Shown here piece after piece: positions 6,109 to 9,666 of a stretch of DNA of 9,666 nucleotides; within the stretch, counting starts at the first letter, position 1, and every line of letters begins with the position of its first letter. A model generated the notes under the pieces. The model saw only the letters and a list, made by a program, of their open reading frames with translations. It had not been told where the DNA came from and made no database searches. This DNA comes from UBA11524 sp964547515 (GTDB lineage Bacteria > Bacillota > Clostridia > Christensenellales > Aristaeellaceae): positions 1-9,666 of the forward strand of contig CAZJOA010000109.1 in NCBI GenBank assembly GCA_964547515.1, given 5' to 3'. The translations under genes and the position numbers were made by a program.

Positions 6109-6546
6109 TCAGGCGGCGGATCGCCATTTCATGAGGATGACCCCGGCGACCATCAGGGCGACGCCGGCGTATCTGTGCCAGGTGAAGGGGACACGCTCTG
6201 CGCCGATCCACCCGAAGGCATCGATGAGTGCGGCGACGGTCAGCTGTGCCAGCAGAATGGCGGAAATGGCCACGGTGGGGCTGAGCCCCTTGATGGAGAG
6301 CATGACCGTGACGGTGATGACCGGTGCGATCACGCCGCCGAGCCAGGAATACCACGGTGCTTGACCGATCAGGCGGATGTTCCCCTTGCCGAAGACCCCT
6401 GCGATCACCAGCGCCAGCACGAACCCCACGCCCTGCACCAGCGCATTGGTTTCCAGCACGCCCACCTTTTCCCCCAGGCGGGTGTTCATGACCCCCTGAA
6501 GGCTCATCGCCGCGCCTGCGATCACCGCACAGAAAAAGCCCAGCAT
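6109..6546 (-). CDS. YdcZ/DUF606-type DMT family membrane protein
   Basis: This short, very hydrophobic protein of 145 residues has about five predicted membrane helices: roughly residues 1-20, 34-53, 66-86, 90-110 and 124-141. The start MLGFFCAVIAGAAMSLQGVMNTRLG and the motif near LLAQLTVAALIDAFGWIG are typical of the YdcZ (DUF606) branch of the drug/metabolite transporter superfamily. Members are half-length relative to ten-helix transporters and are thought to work as dimers. The substrate cannot be inferred. The ATG at 6546 has AAGGAGG about 8 bases upstream. It follows the RelQ-type gene by 49 bases on the same strand without a clear promoter or terminator between them, so it is probably the last gene of the signalling operon. 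A GC hairpin (6079-6098) without a U-tract lies shortly after its stop. Confidence 0.8.
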   Translation of the reverse strand: MLGFFCAVIAGAAMSLQGVMNTRLGEKVGVLETNALVQGVGFVLALVIAGVFGKGNIRLIGQAPWYSWLGGVIAPVITVTVMLSIKGLSPTVAISAILLAQLTVAALIDAFGWIGAERVPFTWHRYAGVALMVAGVILMKWRSAA

Positions 6547-6595
6547 CCCATCGACCTCCTTTTGCAGATAGTATGGCGGGATGCCGGGCGTTTAT

Positions 6596-7282
6596 TCAGC
6601 CTTTCGCTTCGATGGCCTGCCGGGATTCCTCGGCGACGATGGAATCGATGCGGTCATGGATGGACTGCATCTTGCGGTCGAGGGCGGCGATGTCCTCGCC
6701 CACCTCGTAGAGCTCCTGGCAGATGTCCTCCGGGACATTGCCGCTGGCCTTGTAGCGCATGGAATGCTCCAGCGATGCCCAGAAGTCCATGGCGATGGTA
6801 CGGAGCTGCACCTCCACGGGCACCATCATCCGCCCCTCCTGGAGGAAGATCGGGATCTCGATAATCAGGTGCAGGCTGCGATAGCCATTGGGCTTGGGGC
6901 TGCGGATGTAGTCGGTCATTTCCACCAGCTTCACATCATCCTGACTGGTCAGCAGGCGCGCCACGGTGTACACATCCTGCACATAGGAGCAGATGACGCG
7001 GATGCCGGCGATGTCGGTCAGGTTTTCCACAGCGCTTTCCATGCTGACGGCGTATTGCTTGCGGCGCAGCTTCTCCATCATGCTCTGGATGGTCTTGAGC
7101 CGCCCCTGCATGTGGTGGATGGGATTGCGCTTGTGCTTCATCTGGAATTCGTCGTCGAGGATCTCCAGCTTGGTCTGTACCTCCCGCATGGCGGCGGAAT
7201 ACCGGCACTGAATGGAGAAGAAGTCATCCACCATGCGCTGGAACTCGGCGCTCATCTGCTGCATCTGCTTTTCATCAGCCAT
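6596..7282 (-). CDS. RelQ/YjbM-type small alarmone synthetase (GTP pyrophosphokinase)
   Basis: A 228-residue RelA/SpoT-fold synthetase. It transfers pyrophosphate from ATP to GDP or GTP to make (p)ppGpp in the cytoplasm. There is no hydrolase (HD) domain and no TGS/ACT region, so it is a stand-alone small synthetase. Motifs in order: RLKTIQSMMEKL (61-72, with the ATP-contacting R-x-K-x-x-x-S pattern), DIAGIRVIC (90-98), the G-loop YIRSPKPNGYRSLHL (125-139, with Tyr134 expected to stack on the guanine), VEVQLRT (156-162, Glu157 and Gln159) and AMDFWASLEH (164-173). The flanking helices match the RelQ type that forms tetramers. Synthesis-only enzymes need control by expression or by ligand. The start overlaps the kinase gene's end by 8 bases, with GGAGG 9 bases upstream, so it is co-transcribed with a two-component system. 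Confidence 0.93.
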   Translation of the reverse strand: MADEKQMQQMSAEFQRMVDDFFSIQCRYSAAMREVQTKLEILDDEFQMKHKRNPIHHMQGRLKTIQSMMEKLRRKQYAVSMESAVENLTDIAGIRVICSYVQDVYTVARLLTSQDDVKLVEMTDYIRSPKPNGYRSLHLIIEIPIFLQEGRMMVPVEVQLRTIAMDFWASLEHSMRYKASGNVPEDICQELYEVGEDIAALDRKMQSIHDRIDSIVAEESRQAIEAKG

Positions 7283-8645
7283 GTTTGATGTCCTCCGTGG
7301 GGGTTTCTGCGTTTTCCTGATGGTGACGCGGCGGACTGACGGGCAGCGCCACGCGGAAGGTCGAGCCCTCGCCCAGGGTGCTCTCCACCGTGACCGTGCC
7401 GCCCATCATGTCCACGATGCGCTTGACCAGGCTCAGTCCCAGGCCGACACCCTCCTGCTTGCGGCTCTTGTCCGCCTGATAGAATTTGTCGAAGATGCGC
7501 TGCCTGGCCTCCTCGGTCATGCCGCAGCCGTGATCCTGTATCTCCACGATGGCGCTGCCCTCGCGGAACACCCGCACGGCGATCTCGCTGCCATCGGGCG
7601 AGAACTTGATGGCGTTCTGGATGATGTTGATCCAGACCTGGTTGAGCAGCTCCTGATCGGAGGTGAGCGTCACCTCCTGCAGGTCGAGCTGCCAGCCGAT
7701 GTCGTGGGCGCTCCAGGTGGGTTCGAGGCGGAGGATGACCTGCCGCAGCTGTTCATCCAGGGAGAAGGTGGTGAGGGTCGCGGGGGTGGTCTGCTGCTCC
7801 AGCGCAGACAGGCGCAGCAGCGTCTCCGCCAGGCGGGACAGCCGGTCGGATTCCTGCGCGATGAGGTCGATGTATTCGGCCTTCTGCGCATCGGTCAGCC
7901 CGGGCATTTGCAGCAGACGTGCAAAGCCGCGGATGGACGCGATGGGGGTCTTGAACTCGTGGGAGATGCTGCTGATGAAGTCCTTCTGCAAATAGGCGGT
8001 GGAGCCCAGCGCCTCGGTCATGTCGTTGAAGGAGCGCATCAGCTCGCCGAATTCACCGGGGTGATCGTCGGGAAGGCGGACGGAGAAGTCGCCCTCCTGA
8101 ACCATCTCGTGGGCGCGGGTGAGCTCCTGCACGGGCTTGGACAGGCGGAAGGAGGCGAAGGTCGTCATGAGGACGAACACCGCCAGAAAGCTCAGCGAGG
8201 CGGAAATGACGCGCACGAATGCCACCCCGAACAGGGACTGACGGTACAGCGAGGAAATGCGGACGATGCCCTCCTCCATCATCACATAGGTGACGGGGGA
8301 ATCGGTGAGGTCATCCAGGACGGAAAAGACCTTGCGCTCCAGCAGGGATGCGGACAGGTCGCGCGGCACATCGGGGTCAGCCGGATCGATGCGCTCCACA
8401 TGGGTGTCCTCCACATCGTCGACCATACCCAGCATCGTGTCCATGGGCAGATCGGTGCGGTCGTCCAGCTGGAGCAGGTACACCGCCAGCGCCTGCTGCT
8501 GGAGCTGCAATTCGCTCTGCACATTCACATGGGCGAAGGCATACGCGAAGAGCAGCGACACGATGGCGGCGAAGACGGCACTGACATAGAGCGCGATCAT
8601 CATCTTCCCGCGGAAGGTATAGGGCTGGAAGTAGCGCTTAAGCAT
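7275..8645 (-). CDS. Membrane sensor histidine kinase (HAMP, HisKA, HATPase_c)
   Basis: A 456-residue kinase. Transmembrane helix 1 is at about 15-38 and helix 2 at about 139-165, enclosing an extracytoplasmic sensor of roughly 100 acidic residues with no motif I recognise. A HAMP segment follows (about 166-218, FRLSKPVQELTRAHEMVQEGDFSVRL). The phosphorylated His229 lies in SSISHEFKTPIASIRGF. The ATP-binding domain shows the N-box (QVWINIIQNAIKFSPD, 336-351), G1 (DHGCGM, 371-376), F-box (FDKFYQADKS) and G2 (GVGLGLSLVK, 399-408). This is a typical class I kinase partnered with OmpR-type regulators. The start overlaps the end of the regulator gene by 8 bases, with only a weak AAGGCGG upstream, so it probably depends on translational coupling. 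The short polar C-terminal tail (about 437-456) runs into the start of the alarmone synthetase gene. Confidence 0.94.
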   Translation of the reverse strand: MLKRYFQPYTFRGKMMIALYVSAVFAAIVSLLFAYAFAHVNVQSELQLQQQALAVYLLQLDDRTDLPMDTMLGMVDDVEDTHVERIDPADPDVPRDLSASLLERKVFSVLDDLTDSPVTYVMMEEGIVRISSLYRQSLFGVAFVRVISASLSFLAVFVLMTTFASFRLSKPVQELTRAHEMVQEGDFSVRLPDDHPGEFGELMRSFNDMTEALGSTAYLQKDFISSISHEFKTPIASIRGFARLLQMPGLTDAQKAEYIDLIAQESDRLSRLAETLLRLSALEQQTTPATLTTFSLDEQLRQVILRLEPTWSAHDIGWQLDLQEVTLTSDQELLNQVWINIIQNAIKFSPDGSEIAVRVFREGSAIVEIQDHGCGMTEEARQRIFDKFYQADKSRKQEGVGLGLSLVKRIVDMMGGTVTVESTLGEGSTFRVALPVSPPRHHQENAETPTEDIKHG

Positions 8646-9315
8646 CGTTCTTGACCGCCTTGTAGCCCAGGCCGCGCACCGTCACGAGCGAAAAGTCCGG
8701 GAAGACCTCGCACTTTTCCCGCAGACGCTTGATGTGCACGTCCACCGTGCGCTCATCGCTGTCGGAGTCCATGCCCCAGATCTCATCCATCAGCTGACGG
8801 CGGGTGAAGATCTGCATGGGGCTGGAGAGAAGCTTGAAGAGCAGGAAGAACTCCTTCTTGGGCAGCGTCAGCAGTGTGTCGCCCCGGCGGACGGTCAGGC
8901 TGTCGTAGTCCAGCACCGTTTCGCCGACGGTCAGCCGATGGCTGGTCATGGCGCGGCTGCGTCGCAGGAGTGCCTGGACGTGCAGGAGCAATTCGTCCAG
9001 GTCGACGGGCTTGGTGAGGTAATCATCCGCGCCTGCGGTGAAGCCGGTGCGCTTGTCCTCCAGGGAATCGCGCGCCGTCACCAGCATGATGGGCAGCAGG
9101 GGATAGGCACTGCGCAGCTCGCTGGTCAGCTCCCAGCCGTCCATGACGGGCATCATCACATCAGCGATGACCAGATCGGGCATGACCCGCTCGATGGCGG
9201 ACAGCGCCTCCTCGCCATTGGCGGTCGGAACGGTCTGATAGCCGTTCAGCCCCAGAAATGCGCACATCATCCGCTGGAGCGCCAGATCGTCTTCCACCAC
9301 AAGGATCGTGAACAT
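8638..9315 (-). CDS. OmpR/PhoB-family response regulator
   Basis: A 225-residue response regulator. The receiver domain (1-118) has the acidic pair Asp9/Asp10 in VVEDD, the phosphoacceptor Asp52 in IADVMMPVMDG, Thr80 in LVTARD and Lys102 in YLTKPVD. The winged helix DNA-binding domain (about 130-222) contains LTLPKKEFFLLFKLLSSP, TRRQLMDEIWG and RTVDVHIKRLREK, ending in VRGLGYKAV. It is the first gene of the operon and is the partner of the histidine kinase directly downstream. AAGGAG lies about 10 bases before the ATG. It binds DNA when phosphorylated; the target genes cannot be deduced, but autoregulation of the operon promoter is common in this family. Confidence 0.95.
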   Translation of the reverse strand: MFTILVVEDDLALQRMMCAFLGLNGYQTVPTANGEEALSAIERVMPDLVIADVMMPVMDGWELTSELRSAYPLLPIMLVTARDSLEDKRTGFTAGADDYLTKPVDLDELLLHVQALLRRSRAMTSHRLTVGETVLDYDSLTVRRGDTLLTLPKKEFFLLFKLLSSPMQIFTRRQLMDEIWGMDSDSDERTVDVHIKRLREKCEVFPDFSLVTVRGLGYKAVKNDA

Positions 9316-9341
9316 ATATGACCAACTCCTTCTGTGTATCC

Positions 9342-9370
9342 ATTATAGCATAACTCGCCCGAATCGGCAA
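9342..9370 (-). promoter_or_regulatory. Sigma-A-type extended -10 promoter of the regulator-kinase-synthetase operon
   Basis: On the minus strand TTGCCG (9370-9365) is followed after 17 bases by a perfect TATAAT (9347-9342). The bases TGC directly before the -10 box give an extended -10. Transcription should start near 9335, with a short leader to the ATG at 9315. No further promoter of this quality was seen before 6109, so this one likely drives all four genes down to the YdcZ-type protein. Confidence 0.82.
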
Positions 9371-9430
9371 CAGAAGTGTATCGCGGGGCTGTGAACTGCA
9401 AATGAAGGCGAAATGGCGGATAACTGGACG

Positions 9431-9476
9431 AAAAAGCCGATGCGGAAAGCGCCCCCGAGGGGGAGTCCGCACCGGC
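9431..9476 (-). terminator. Strong intrinsic terminator for a minus-strand transcript entering from the right
   Basis: On the minus strand GCCGGTGCGGA (9476-9466) pairs with TCCGCATCGGC (9446-9436), 11 pairs with one wobble. An inner CCCC/GGGG stem (9452-9463) extends it, and UUUUU (9435-9431) follows directly. There is no U-tract on the plus side, so its direction is minus only. It lies about 60 bases upstream of the response regulator promoter and shields it from read-through. The gene or RNA it terminates must lie to the right of 9476. Confidence 0.85.
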
Positions 9477-9666
9477 ATGGTCATGGGGGGTCATTCGTAT
9501 TCAGCTTGTAAAAGCCACAATAAAGACCAACATTGGGTTATCCGATATGTTGGGGGCGGATGGGTGAGGCGGCTGCATCGAAACCTCAAAGGGACGGTGC
9601 GGCGAATATGCAGGCGATTGCTTCCGCATTCTAAACCAACCATGAAGGAAAAGACTACTTTGGATT
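9477..9666. other. Unassigned, lower-GC end of window with hairpins and unproven open frames
   Basis: This stretch is visibly less GC-rich than the rest and shows none of the strong third-position G/C bias seen in neighbouring genes. Two minus-strand frames are open from the window edge to stops at 9501 and 9491, but neither looks like a natural protein (one is rich in Pro, Ser and His). On the plus strand an ATG at 9642 opens a frame reading MKEKTTLD to the edge, without a Shine-Dalgarno. A hairpin is visible: CCAACAT (9527-9533) with ATGTTGG (9547-9553). It could be the edge of a mobile element or a structured RNA. I do not recognise it. Confidence 0.4.

Noticed and set aside
6552..6598. 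A separate promoter for the YdcZ-type gene
   Set aside because: A TACTAT-like -10 can be found, but the matching -35 position is poor, so co-transcription with the upstream gene is more likely.
7212..8654. A 480-residue open frame on the plus strand opposite the histidine kinase
   Set aside because: It mirrors the kinase gene on the other strand. The minus-strand product has complete kinase motifs, and the plus frame has no family features; long antisense frames are expected in DNA with strong third-position G/C bias.
9491..9665. C-terminal ends of minus-strand proteins stopping at 9501 or 9491
   Set aside because: Two frames are open at once, both lack the G/C-rich third codon positions of the neighbours, and neither resembles a known protein. 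Kept only as an unresolved segment.

Overview
The window looks like chromosomal DNA of a high-GC, endospore-forming member of the Clostridia/Bacillota. The main evidence is a complete spoIIA sporulation operon (spoIIAA-spoIIAB-sigF). Strong Shine-Dalgarno sequences, good sigma-A-type promoters and a small RelQ-type alarmone synthetase fit the same picture. The exact genus cannot be told from the sequence. Gene density is high, with most gaps under 100 bases, and there is no tRNA, rRNA or CRISPR array.

Layout, left to right. (1) 12-831: a TetR-family regulator with its own near-consensus promoter and an intrinsic terminator. (2) 847-2856: a YgiQ-type radical SAM protein on the minus strand, divergently promoted from the next block. 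(3) 2864-4531: a plus-strand operon of DeoD-type purine nucleoside phosphorylase, a small thioredoxin-like [2Fe-2S] ferredoxin and a flavin reductase-like FMN protein. It ends in a bidirectional terminator shared with the convergent sigF. (4) 4536-6056: the spoIIA operon on the minus strand. Its genes overlap by 4 nt, and it is preceded by a SigH-like promoter and a hairpin/U-tract overlapping the spoIIAA ribosome binding site. (5) 6109-9370: a minus-strand signalling operon of OmpR-type response regulator, HAMP histidine kinase, RelQ-type (p)ppGpp synthetase and a YdcZ-type membrane protein. The first three genes overlap by exactly 8 nt each, and a strong extended -10 promoter lies upstream. 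(6) 9371-9666: a gap with a strong minus-strand terminator and a stretch of lower GC that I cannot identify and that runs off the window.

Functionally, the right two thirds read as a stress and cell-fate region. A membrane sensor/regulator pair is physically linked to an alarmone synthetase, and directly downstream in the same direction lie the genes that turn on the forespore sigma factor. The most interesting local structure is the spoIIA leader. Its hairpin would terminate or silence read-through transcripts from the upstream signalling operon. Transcripts starting at the inferred SigH promoter should begin inside the hairpin and leave the spoIIAA ribosome binding site free. This is inference from sequence layout and has not been shown experimentally here.
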